From: Botryosphaeria dothidea
Taxonomy: Eukaryota > Ascomycota > Dothideomycetes > Botryosphaeriales > Botryosphaeriaceae
DNA: 64,000 nucleotides
Assembly: GCA_011503125.2 (NCBI GenBank)
Contig: WWBZ02000033.1
Span: forward strand, 744,001 to 808,000
Direction: 5' to 3'
Below the pieces are notes generated by a model. That model was not told the DNA's origin, ran no database searches, and was given only the letters and a program-made list of their open reading frames with translations. Below are positions 30,454 to 40,160 of this stretch, piece after piece (position 1 is the stretch's first letter; each line of letters begins with the position of its first letter). The position numbers and the translations under genes were made by a program.

Positions 30454-32467
30454 ATGTCCGACAAGCTCAACCAGTCCCTTGACGAGATCCTCAAGGCCAA
30501 CAAGCGCGCCACGCGTGCCCGCCCCGGTGCTCGTCGTGCTGCCACCGGAAAGGGTGCGGCCGCTGCCGCTCCCGTCGGTGGTGTCAAGAAGAACACCAAG
30601 GGCCCCAAGGCTGCCGCAAAGACAAACACTCCCACTGGACCTGCGCCCAAGGCACACGGAGACAGCAAGATTCTGGTCAGCAACTTGGTATGTATCCCTC
30701 TTTTCCTGACGTCATTGGACTCAGCTGACACGCGACAGCCTCACGATGTGACTGAGCCTCAGATTAAGGTATGTTGAGCGCGAAGGCCGCTTAGCCTTGG
30801 ACTTCTATCGCCGTTCCTTTTGAGACGCACGATCCTCGCAAACTTCCTCTTGAACCTTTCCGGGGCGCGTGGGCCTCTTCAAACATATGCAAGGATACGC
30901 TGGTCGACCTCACTCCAACAAAGCGGATCTCCCGCATGCTCTTGCTCGCTTTGTCTATGAGCTTGATGCACGTCCTGGGATTGATCGCACGTTGTACGTC
31001 GCGCAGAAAGACCGGTTCGAAGCCATAAGACTGCCTGGCAAGCAGCTGAGCCGAACACGGTGCGGACAGTAGAGTGATGGCCTCGAGATTTACCTTGACC
31101 GGTATCTCTCGATTGTACTACGCCAAGATTCAGACACCATGTCGTGGCAGCATTGGTGTCAGCGAGCACAGCAGTGAAGCAGCACAGCACAGCACCGACA
31201 GTCTTCCAGAGAGCCATTCGACTGGCCTCAGCACCATACAACAGCGAACTTGGAAATCGTCCCAAACCTCAGTCGGCGAGGATAAGGTCTTAAAAAAAAG
31301 TCAAAGACCGGGACGAAGCGTCACTTTTGACATTTTCCGATACTTCCGCGTTTTTGGGATTTTGGCGTTCTTCTAGGATCACCCCTTTTCTTGGTCTTTG
31401 ATCAAAGAGGCAAAAAGGCACGAGACTCTTAAGAGAAGGATGAGCGGCTCATGAGAAAATCCGGTATTCCTCAGGGTAACGAATCCCTCGGCGGCCCCGT
31501 TCCGGACTCCTGGAGTTCATTCAGCATTGATTCTGGACCTCCTACATGGAAACACCGACCAACGGATCTGTGTCACCATGTGCAGTATGACGATGAAGCT
31601 GCTCATTACTAACATTCACTGCTGGCTCGCTGGACTGATGCTGCTTCTCTATGATATCACTGCAATCGTCGTTAGGTCCCAGGACGGGATCGCCTACCAG
31701 CCACTTTCCGTTTACCGCGCGAAGGATCATTGCGAGTTTTTGGAGATGGATGTATTCAATGGCTCAACTAATCTCATACTCTCGTTATAGGAGTACTTTG
31801 CGAAGAGCGTTGGACCCGTCAAGAAGGTCCTGCTTACCTACGGTCCCAATGGCCAGAGCCGCGGTGTCGCCACCGTCATCTTCTCGAAGGCAAATGCTGC
31901 TGCCGAGGCCGCTGCGGCCCACAACGGCCTGAAGGTCGACAACAGGCCTATGAGGGTAAGTGTCGTTAGACTCCCAGAAAGTATGGCCGAGCTAACATGC
32001 ACCAGGTCGAGGTCATTCTGGGCGCCTCCGACATTCCCGCTCCTGCTCCGCCGAAGCCGCTCAACGAGCGCGTCGAGTAAGTCGATATCCCCATCTGAGC
32101 CGACGTCAATCTAACAGACCTAGAAAACAAGCGAAGAATGTTGCGAAGGCTCAGCCCAAGCCGGCGACTCAGACCAAGGCTGCTGCTGGCAAGGCTGGCA
32201 ACAAGAAGCGCCGTGGAAAGACAACCAACCGCCCCAAGGCCAAGACGGCAGAGGAGCTCGATGCTGAGATGCAGGACTACTTCGACTCGGGCAACGGCGC
32301 TGGTGGAGATGGCGATACCGCAATGGCGACCAACGGCGGCGGAGCTGTCCAGGCGGTTGCCAACGGAGGCGATCAGATGGAGGACGAGGTTATGGTAAGT
32401 CGCCCAGAGATGCGTGGCTTGGCGCGATTCCTTGGCGGGGGCGAGGGCTGACAAACTTGTTCAGTAA
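30454..32467 (+). CDS. mlo3: ALY/REF mRNA export adaptor (Yra1/Mlo3 family)
   Basis: Nuclear RRM protein that couples spliced mRNA to the export receptor. Exons 30454-30687, 30737-30766, 31791-31955, 32006-32076, 32124-32394 and 32465-32467 give 257 aa. The N-terminus (MSDKLNQSLDEILKANKR) is the conserved UAP56-binding box; an Arg/Ala/Gly/Lys-rich linker follows. The RRM shows RNP2 ILVSNL and RNP1 RGVATVIF, with PHDVTEPQIKEYFAKSVGPVKKV between. The tail is Lys-rich and contains LDAEMQDYF, the C-terminal box of the family. Three features are odd: exon 2 has 30 nt, the second intron (30767-31790) is 1,024 nt, and the last exon holds only the stop codon TAA. At the fourth intron two acceptors six bases apart are possible (after 32117 or 32123); I chose 32123 because of the branch-like CTAAC upstream. 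Confidence 0.93.
30767..31790 (+). other. Exceptionally long (1,024 nt) intron inside the RRM of the Yra1/Mlo3-like gene
   Basis: The donor GTATGT follows ATTAAG at 30766, and the acceptor CTCGTTATAG ends at 31790, preceded by CAACTAATCT as a possible branch region. The frame carries across exactly (EPQIK | EYFAK). All three reading frames are broken inside it, and the short frames there match nothing known. Other introns in this window are mostly 45-110 nt. Near 31299-31330 a short imperfect inverted repeat (GTCAAAG / CTTTTGAC) could form a small hairpin. Confidence 0.88.
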
Positions 32468-33828
32468 ACGGAATGTGGGATTCACAAGCACCACGTGCAT
32501 ATCGGGGTGATCACAAATTGCGAAACGAGTCAGGAAGGGTTTCTGGAGCTTCGGACCCACAGTGTTGGCCTTGCCGATTATCTTCTCGGGTTGTACTAAA
32601 ACAGAATTGCTGAAGGGGGTTCTTGGGCAGACTGCTTTCTCTACAGGGCTGGGGGCGTTCTCTTTTTCGAGCAGTTGCAGGCTGCTGTGCCTCTCTTTGG
32701 CCAGACGGAGATCTGGCTGGGCAAAGCCCAAGCAATCGATAGAAGCTTATAATAGCGAAAGCGATGATCACGGCGGCTAGCACGTATCCGGAAGCCAAAT
32801 GGGCAGATTGTGAGGCTGGGCGGCTCGGATGAGCGCGTCCGCTGATCCAGACAGCGTGATGATGGGACGTGCAGTTGTTGAGGCGCACCCTTCTGCCAGG
32901 GTGCGGCCGTTTGTGGGGAGCTTGACGTCGAGCGGACTGGCAGCGGATTTGTGCGGAGAAACGGGAGCAGCGTCCTGGCGCACCGGCGCTGTGGCCAAAA
33001 GCCTCGGCCAGGCGAGGGCTGACGCTGAGCCACGGGCAGCCGAGCCTCCAGACGCCTCCACCAGTGCGGTGCCGCATCCGCACGCGCGGTTCCCCAAGAT
33101 TTTAGGCCCGTCTTTCTCCTGGACCTGGCGAGGATGCTGCCACGCGCGCTGCCGCCGCACGACGCGTTCCGCACGGGCAGACGCAGCGGCGCGCGCCTCG
33201 TCGAAGCATCCGGTGTTGAATTCCGGGGCCCTAACCCCTAGAGCTGGCGCTCGCTCGAAAGGAAGCCGACGGTGCGAGTGGAGCCCTGGGGCTCCGCGCG
33301 GCGGGCCTGGCGAGTCGTGGGCGGTACGGTTCCGCTCTTATCGGGGCTGTCGTCATTACAAGTGGACGAGCTTGGAGCGCGGCCTGCTCGCGCGCCGGAG
33401 CTGTAGCCAACGGAACATCCACGGAGCCCACTGGGCGAAGTGGAGCCGGGTCGAAGAAGTCGCCGGCGACGGTGGTCGGTGGCGATTAGTTCTGCTGAGG
33501 ACGCATCACCGGGGCGCGCGTGGTTGGACAGCTGCCAGCGGTAGGCGGGGTAAAGCCAGCCCGCGCCCGAAGGGGCCCCTCCCCGCCATGCTCCACGATT
33601 CCTCACGACCGAGACAGCACATTTCTGCAACGGGCTAGTCTGCCCTCAGCCTTCGACGGCGGTTGACCGGGGTGCGGGGTGTCGTCGGGCCATTGGCGTG
33701 CGCCAGACGTCGCGACGGTACTTAAGCCCACCCGTCCCCCGCAGCCCATCCAGTGCATCGACTATCTCTCTCTCCCTTCTCTCCATTGATACCCATTTCC
33801 GCTTCACTCTTCCTCATAACCACCCAAC
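32468..33828. other. GC-rich region upstream of the ALDH gene
   Basis: About 1.36 kb with no supported gene. The GC-rich part (32830-33640) keeps long frames open on both strands, which is expected from composition. It presumably includes the ALDH promoter. Confidence 0.5.
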
Positions 33829-35736
33829 ATGACTTCCACCACCCTCCACACGCCGCACACCGGCAAGTACGAGCAGCCGACTGGCCTGTAAGCCTTCTCC
33901 AATGCCTCTCCCACTCTCGATCCCGCGCTGACCGCACACCCCGCACACAGCTTCATCAACAACGAGTTCGTGAAGGGCGTTGACGGCAAGACCTTCGAGG
34001 TCATCAACCCCGCCACCGAAGAGGTTATCTGCTCCGTGCACGAGGCCACCGAGAAGGATGTCGACCTTGCCGTTGCCGCTGCCCGCAAGGCTTTCGAGGG
34101 CGAGTGGAGGAAAGTCACTCCTCAGGACCGTGGCAAGTTGCTCGTGAACCTGTCTCTCAAGTTCGAGGAGAACGCCGACCTGCTCGCCGCTGTCGAGTCT
34201 CTTGACAACGGAAAGTCGATCACCATGGCCAAGGCCGATGTTGCCAACTGCGCCGCGACTCTGAGATACTATGGTGGTTGGGCCGACAAGATCCACGGCA
34301 AGGTCTGCGAGACCAACCTCGAGACTTTCTCGTACATCAAGAAGGAGCCTGTAAGTCCGCATGCGCGCCAGGAGTCTATAATTGGCGGCTTCTAACATGT
34401 GAGGATAGATTGGTGTCTGCGGTCAGATCATTCCCTGGAACTTCCCCCTGCTCATGTGGGCATGGAAGATCGGCCCCGCCGTCGCCACCGGTAACACCGT
34501 CGTCATCAAGACCGCCGAGCAGACTCCTCTGTCAGCCCTCGTTGCTGCCAAGTTGATCAAGGAGGCTGGCTTCCCCCCGGGTGTCATCAACGTCATTTCA
34601 GGTTTCGGCAAGATCGCTGGCCAGGCCATTGCCTCGCACATGGACGTTGACAAGATTGCCTTCACCGGCTCCACCGTCATTGGCCGTCAGATCCTGAAGT
34701 CTGCTGCTGGCTCCAACTTGAAGAAGGTCACTCTCGAGCTCGGTGGCAAGTCGCCTAACATCGTCTTCGAGGATGCCGACATCGACAACGCCATTTCTTG
34801 GGTCAACTTCGGTATCTTCTTCAACCACGGCCAGTGCTGCTGCGCCGGTTCCCGTATCTACGTCCAGGAGAGCATCTATGACAAGTTCCTCCAGCGCTTC
34901 AAGGAGCGCGCCACCAAGAACGTCGTTGGCGACCCCTTCGACGAGGGCACTTTCCAGGGTCCTCAGGTTTCTCAGCTCCAGTTCGACCGCATCATGAGGT
35001 AAGCGCTCAGAATATCGTTCCGCGCGACAGACAGCAGAAAGCTAACTGGTTAATAGCTACATTGACCACGGCAAGACCTCTGGTGCTACTCTCGAGACTG
35101 GTGGCCAGCGTAAGGGTGACAAGGGTTACTTCATTGAGCCCACCATTTTCTCCAACGTCACCGAGGACATGAAGATCATGCAGGAGGAGATCTTCGGCCC
35201 CGTCTGCGCTATTGCCAAGTTCAAGACCAAGGAGGATGCTATCCGCATTGGTAACAGCTCCACCTACGGTCTCGCCGCTGCTGTAAGTTTCTCCGGTCGT
35301 CCTTTTAACCTCCCCCGAGTCACACCACATCACACCACCACCCCCGTATTTCATCCCCATACTCCACCGTCAACCCCAACGCCCCTTTCTCCTTTCCCCC
35401 AACCTGCTCCCCCGTAGCCGCCGCGACTCCGCAGCCTTCCTGGCCCCACAGCTGCTCATCCGCCCCAAAATGAAAGTGGAAATATCGCCGAACGGCCGCT
35501 GATCTCTTGCGTCACTACAGGTCCACACCACCAACCTCAACACCGCCATCGAGGTTTCGAACGGCCTCCGCGCCGGTACCGTCTGGGTCAACTGCTACAA
35601 CATGCTGCACCACCAGCTGCCCTTCGGTGGATACAAAGAGTCCGGTATCGGCCGCGAGCTCGGCGAGGCTGCCCTCGACAACTACATCCAGACCAAGACC
35701 GTCTCCATCAGACTGGGCGACGCTCTGTTTGGTTAA
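33829..35736 (+). CDS. aldA: NAD(P)-dependent aldehyde dehydrogenase (fungal AldA type)
   Basis: Oxidises acetaldehyde and similar aldehydes to acids, as in ethanol use. Exons 33829-33887, 33951-34350, 34409-34998, 35057-35282 and 35521-35736 give 496 aa, the expected length. The sequence closely resembles the cytosolic fungal enzymes listed as allergens Alt a 10 and Cla h 10: [54 protein letters not shown]. Cofactor motif FTGSTVIGR, catalytic Glu in LELGGKSPN, nucleophile Cys in GQCCCAGSR (three Cys in a row), and the C-terminal [20 protein letters not shown] and TKTVSIRL are all intact. The fourth intron (35283-35520, 238 nt) is several times longer than the others. No targeting peptide is seen, so a cytosolic site is likely. 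Confidence 0.96.
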
Positions 35737-36849
35737 ACGACGGATATGCATATAAAATAAAAAATAAAAATAAAAGTACAAAAAAAGCAAGTGCAGAGAC
35801 TTGGTGGAAGGCTCTCATACCCGTCATGTGAGGACATGCACCACACCCGGTGCTGGGGAAGCTTCGCAAGGGTGTGATAAGGGAAGGAAAGGAGAATTTG
35901 AGCCTGTTTTCTCTTGGGCGTGCTACTGTTTCAATCGATTGCAAAGTGCCTGTAGTGTATCTGCTGTTTTTGCGCGCATCTCCCGCTAAAAACATCTCAC
36001 TCACGCATATCACCACCACCACCACCACTTCCAAACTGTACATACCCCTTTTTTCTCGAAGTTGATGAGATATGTTCATGTAACGTCTGTTTACCATACT
36101 CACGCAACTGTTCTCGCCTCGCTGTGATTCGTCGTGCTCTGCCGTATGTGCCTCCGGCATTTCCGACAAAGTTGCCCTAGCCCGAGACAAGCAGACGCGG
36201 ACAAGGGAATAAGAGAGTAGAGGAAGTCAAATTCTAGAGGAGGAGAAAGTGCATGCCCCCACTTGCCGCCGGCGTCACGGAACTTCCTTAACCACCAAGG
36301 TATACAACAAATGGCGAACGCGTCTCGGCGCAATGTCGACCGAGCAATGCAATGCGCGGGACAAAAAAGGGCAAAAACCTCCCGTTAAGCATATCAGGTA
36401 GCGCATGGAAGAGATAAAATGGTAATAACTTCCACGTCACTGAGTATATTCACAGGACGCAACCGCATGGAGGAAATTCCCACTCTTGGGCGAGAAGAGC
36501 ATTTCCGCAAAAGCAAAAGGATTCGAAGTACGAACTCCCTATCATTTCCCCACCCCACCATCCCTCAATAATTCGTCGTGATTCGTTTCTCCACCTTCCC
36601 ATAATAAAAACCGCGGTATCTTACAATCTCTCACGCAATTGCCTCTCCTAAACATTTCTTCCGTCGAAAGAAAAGATAGGACAAGAGGCGTAAGAAGAAC
36701 AATCAACAAACGCCCAATCCCATGGTCGAAAAAACCAGACTGCAGCAGAAGTAAAAGCCCCACCATCTTATCATCCCTCCGATACGATGCAAATTGGCCG
36801 ATTCTCATGAGCTTCAACAGTCTTTCAACCCCCCCTCCCTCTTTCTTCT
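35737..36849. other. Convergent 3' intergenic region
   Basis: 1.1 kb between the 3' ends of the ALDH and HAD-like genes. It has a short (CCA)n-like run near 36010. No gene supported. Confidence 0.5.
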
Positions 36850-38079
36850 TCAAATCCTCGCCGAATCCACGCTCCTATCCCGCTCATTCAGCGTCATCCT
36901 CACCGCATTCCTCGCCACCATCAGCCCGCCGATGTCCCACACGCCGTCCTCCAGCTGCTTGACACCCAACTTCGCGCCGCCGGCATCCCTACCCCGCGCG
37001 TCCGCCTCGACCGCAGCAGCGTCCACGAGCACGACGTCTATGCCCTCGCGAGCCGCGACGTCGCGCGCATCACGCTGCGCGCCGGTGAAGAGCACCGTCT
37101 CGTCGGGGCGAACGTCGAGGCGCTTGAGCGCATCAGCGAAAGCGTCGTTGGCGGCGTCGTCGAGCAGGGCGATGCGGTCGACGAAGTTGTCGAGGTAGAG
37201 GTGCTCAACCAGCCAGGCGGCCATGTCCTTTGTGACGTGCGAGTTGCGCGTGTCGGCGGCGATGACGATGCGGGCGGAGCGCTTGAGCAGGGAGCGCATG
37301 AGCGGGAGCACGCCCGGCGCCGGGTGCAGGTGCGCATAGAGGGTCTTCTTGTAGAGACGGAAGAGGTCTTCGAGCTGCACGTCGAGCTCGTCGGAGGAGA
37401 GCGAGGTGTTGGCATTGGTGTTGGACAGCAGAGTGTGGAAGAGCTGCTTCTGGTAGGCGGGCCAAGCGTCGTGGGGTTTGGGTGGCTGGGCGGTGAACAG
37501 GTCGTCATAGGCGGATTCGAGGTCGGGGAGGTTGACGTTGTGGGCGTCGGAAATGGCGGAGAGGATTGCGGATGTGGCAGCGGCGGTGGCGGCGCGGTGG
37601 TCGTAGAGGGTGTTGTCGAGCACAAAGGCGAAGCAGGTCTTGGTCGTCAGGTACTCGCTGAAGATGTCGAGCGGGTCGGCATTGGCAGTGTGGCTGACAG
37701 TGATAGCAGGAGCGGCCATTGTGGCAGGCTGTTGCAGTGAATTGGCGTGGTTGTCTGGGGCAGAAGAAGTGTTGGAAGGGGAAGAAGTAGCGTTGTTGGG
37801 CAGCTTGAGACCGCTGGCGCTGTCTTGGACGGCTTGAGCTCCCGGCGGCGGCATGGTAGGCAGCTGGGCCGTGTTCGGGGTCGGGGTCAGCACGTCTCCC
37901 ATGGCTCCACGTGGGCGGTCTGGTTGGCCGGTCTGCGCGGTGACTCGGGAGTCTTCTTGGTTTGGGGGCGTGGGGGCAGGCTCTCGGGCGTGTTTGTGCG
38001 AGCGCCTGCGTCGGAGCTTGTGCTTCGGAGCGGCCAAGAGCGACAGCAGCGGCGCAACGAGGCTCTTGGAAGTCGCCAT
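36850..38079 (-). CDS. HAD-fold protein lacking the nucleophilic aspartate (pseudoenzyme candidate)
   Basis: A 409-aa single-exon protein with an N-terminal basic, Pro/Ser/Asn-rich region of about 140 residues, then a HAD fold of the YjjG/Sdt1 pyrimidine-nucleotidase-like subgroup. Family members read FDLDNTLYDH in motif I; here the sequence is FVLDNTLYDH, so Val (codon GTG) replaces the Asp that forms the phospho-aspartate intermediate. Motif II is seen in ARIVIAADTRNSH, and motif III is probably the Lys in VTKDMA or DALKRLD. Motif IV, normally GD followed by a second acid, is VLFTGAQRDARDVAAREGIDVV: the GD is replaced by GA and only downstream Asp residues remain. The helical cap (NLPDLESAYDDLF, DVQLEDLFRLYKKTLY) is intact. 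It is therefore probably inactive as a phosphatase and may bind nucleotides or partners. The start could be internal, since the first 140 residues are low complexity. Confidence 0.85.
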   Translation of the reverse strand: MATSKSLVAPLLSLLAAPKHKLRRRRSHKHAREPAPTPPNQEDSRVTAQTGQPDRPRGAMGDVLTPTPNTAQLPTMPPPGAQAVQDSASGLKLPNNATSSPSNTSSAPDNHANSLQQPATMAAPAITVSHTANADPLDIFSEYLTTKTCFAFVLDNTLYDHRAATAAATSAILSAISDAHNVNLPDLESAYDDLFTAQPPKPHDAWPAYQKQLFHTLLSNTNANTSLSSDELDVQLEDLFRLYKKTLYAHLHPAPGVLPLMRSLLKRSARIVIAADTRNSHVTKDMAAWLVEHLYLDNFVDRIALLDDAANDAFADALKRLDVRPDETVLFTGAQRDARDVAAREGIDVVLVDAAAVEADARGRDAGGAKLGVKQLEDGVWDIGGLMVARNAVRMTLNERDRSVDSARI

Positions 38080-38983
38080 CCAGCTTTTTCAAATGTGGCT
38101 TGGGAGCACGGCTGGGGAAGGAGAGAGCTGCGCTAGCGGCTGCAGGGATGTGAGCGGAAGGGACGAAACGCAAGCCGCCCCAGCAACACACATGCAATAT
38201 CGCAAGCAGGAACAAGTGCGGGCGTGCTGGAATCTGCCTGATCAAATACTTGGAGGCAAGGGGCCCAGGGCAGCGGGCAAGGAGGCAGATGGACATGGCA
38301 TGTTTCCTGTCCAAGGTCGCACACATCATCCCGCGCGGCCAGCAGCCAGCCATCAGCCGCGCCTGTCATCTGCGTGGGAGTGGGCCAAGTGACGACGCAC
38401 CGCTCAATTCGCTGCCCACTTCTTGTCGGGGGCTGTGCCGCAGCGGAGCACTGGCTTGCACGTTGAGCTGGTCAGGCGCGGCACCAGCACAGACGGTCGT
38501 GCTCAGCTCTCGCTGTGTGGTCAGCGGAGTGCGGCGGTCTCAAGGCCTTGGCCGCCCTGCGTGGGGAGATCGGCGGATGATGCTCGTGCGCAAGCTCCTC
38601 CCCAGATGGCGAGTGCCAGGATCGCGGCATCCTGCGGGAGAGGAGGCAGTCATTGGGGATGGCGGTGGGCAAGCAGGCAGATGGACGTTCAGAGGTCGGA
38701 GAAAAACGATGCAGAGGCCCGGAGAGGCTGTGGTGGGTGCTTACATAGCTGTTTTGCGCGCCTCTTGCCCGAAGCGGCTGACTCGCGTGCCGAGGTTCGC
38801 TGCCCCTTTCGGTCGGCCCAGCGAGCTCTCCCCGCAACCGACTCGGCCAGCTGTGCAGCCTCCCCCACGGGGTCATTCCCATCTTTCGCACTGTCAACTT
38901 CAGCCCAAGCGCGATACTCGATCGTCAGCCTGTCTGCTGCTGCACATAATTGGCTCAACACCTCTCTGTACCTGTCACCAATC
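38080..38983. other. Upstream region between divergent HAD-like and SDR genes
   Basis: 904 nt, GC-rich. Several overlapping frames on both strands have no family resemblance. Both promoters should lie here. Confidence 0.5.
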
Positions 38984-40160
38984 ATGACTAGCGCCCCGAA
39001 ATTGAAGCAGCAGGCTCTCAGTGAGCAGCTCTCCAAACCGCGGGAAGATCCCGGAACATTTGAAAACATCCCCAAGATCCCGACCATAGCTGGAGATTCG
39101 GTGGGTCCGTACGTGATCGTCTGCATCAGCAAAAGCAATACCACAGTGTCTGACGCTTTATCTCAGGAGAGCTAAGGACAAGGTCGTCATCATCACCGGT
39201 ATTTGGCACTGCCGCCCTATTCCGAATCTGCCAAGCATCCATAAACTGACTGCTATCAAGGTGCCAACTCTCCAACAGGCATCGGGCGCGCATCTGCCCA
39301 TCAGTTTGCCCACAACGGTGCCAAAGCCGTCTACTTGTGTGACTACAAGGACGAGCACCTTAGTGTACACAAGCGCGAGATCAACCAGCTGTACCCAAAT
39401 GTCGACATCCAAATCCGCTGCTTCGATGCCGGCGACGAAGCATCCGTGAAGAGCGTCGTCGAAGACACCCTGAAGCGGTACGGCCGCCTTGATGTCATGT
39501 TCGCCAACGCCGGTATCGTCGGCAGCACAAAGCCCTTCTGGGACTGTGCTGGTGACGACTTCATGAAAGTGATGCGGACAAATGCTCTAGGGTAAGTAGC
39601 TCAGCATTCGCACCTGCATTCCCAATTCGAGCGGGCCTCATTCTACGCATACCAAGCTTAACACCCAACTCTGGTACCTTACTCTAACTACCCCGCACAC
39701 CAGTGTCTTCCTGGCCACCAAGTACGCCGCTAAAGCGATGCTGGTCACCTCCGCCAACAAGCCTTATCCATCCGGCTCTATCATCGGCACCGCCTCGGTC
39801 GCCGGCATCCGTTCCAACGCAGGCGGAACCGACTATAGCGCTTCCAAGGCCGCCGTAGTCTCCATAATGCAGACCACCGCCTACCAACTCGCCGGCACTG
39901 GCATCCGCTGCAACGCCATTTGTCCGGGCGTCATCGAGACCGGCATGACAAAGCCCATGTACGACATGGCTCGATCTCGCGGCACAGAAAGGAAAATCGG
40001 CCAACTTAACCCGCTAAGGAGAGGCGCTGTTGCTGATGAGGTCGCGAGGGTGGCGCTGTTTTTGGGTAGTGATGAGGCAAGTTATGTCAATGGGCAGGCG
40101 TGGGCTGTGTGTGGAGGCTTGAGCGCAGGGCACCCGTTCGTGCCGGGGAAACTAGCATGA
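38984..40160 (+). CDS. Classical short-chain dehydrogenase/reductase
   Basis: NAD(P)-dependent oxidoreductase; the substrate cannot be told. Exons 38984-39108, 39167-39198, 39261-39591 and 39704-40160 give 314 aa. The first donor is GTACGT at 39109, because only this phase joins SVGP to RAKDKVVIITG. The nucleotide-binding motif TGANSPTGIG is built over the second intron. It is followed by VYLCDYKDEHL (an acidic residue after beta-2 that favours NAD), MFANAGIVGS, the catalytic Ser region TASVAGIRSNAGG, the YSASK active site, and NAICPGVIETGM. The C-terminus has NPLRRGAVADEVARVALFLGSDEASYVNGQAWAVCGG, typical of the family. The N-terminal 35 residues before the Rossmann fold are an extension without targeting features. 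Confidence 0.92.

Noticed and set aside
31013..31023. GGTTCGAAGCC, similar to a tRNA B box
   Set aside because: No A box or cloverleaf at the right distance; it lies inside the long intron.
32829..33638. 269-residue plus-strand frame between the export factor and ALDH
   Set aside because: Composition follows GC content (Arg, Ala, Gly, Ser), frames on the opposite strand are also open, and no motif or splice structure is seen.
37505..38353. 282-residue minus-strand frame overlapping the HAD-like gene
   Set aside because: Out-of-frame shadow of the real 409-residue frame, rich in Arg/Pro/His with no motif.
38250..39175. Two overlapping plus-strand frames before the SDR
   Set aside because: They run into the SDR start in other frames and show only GC-driven composition.
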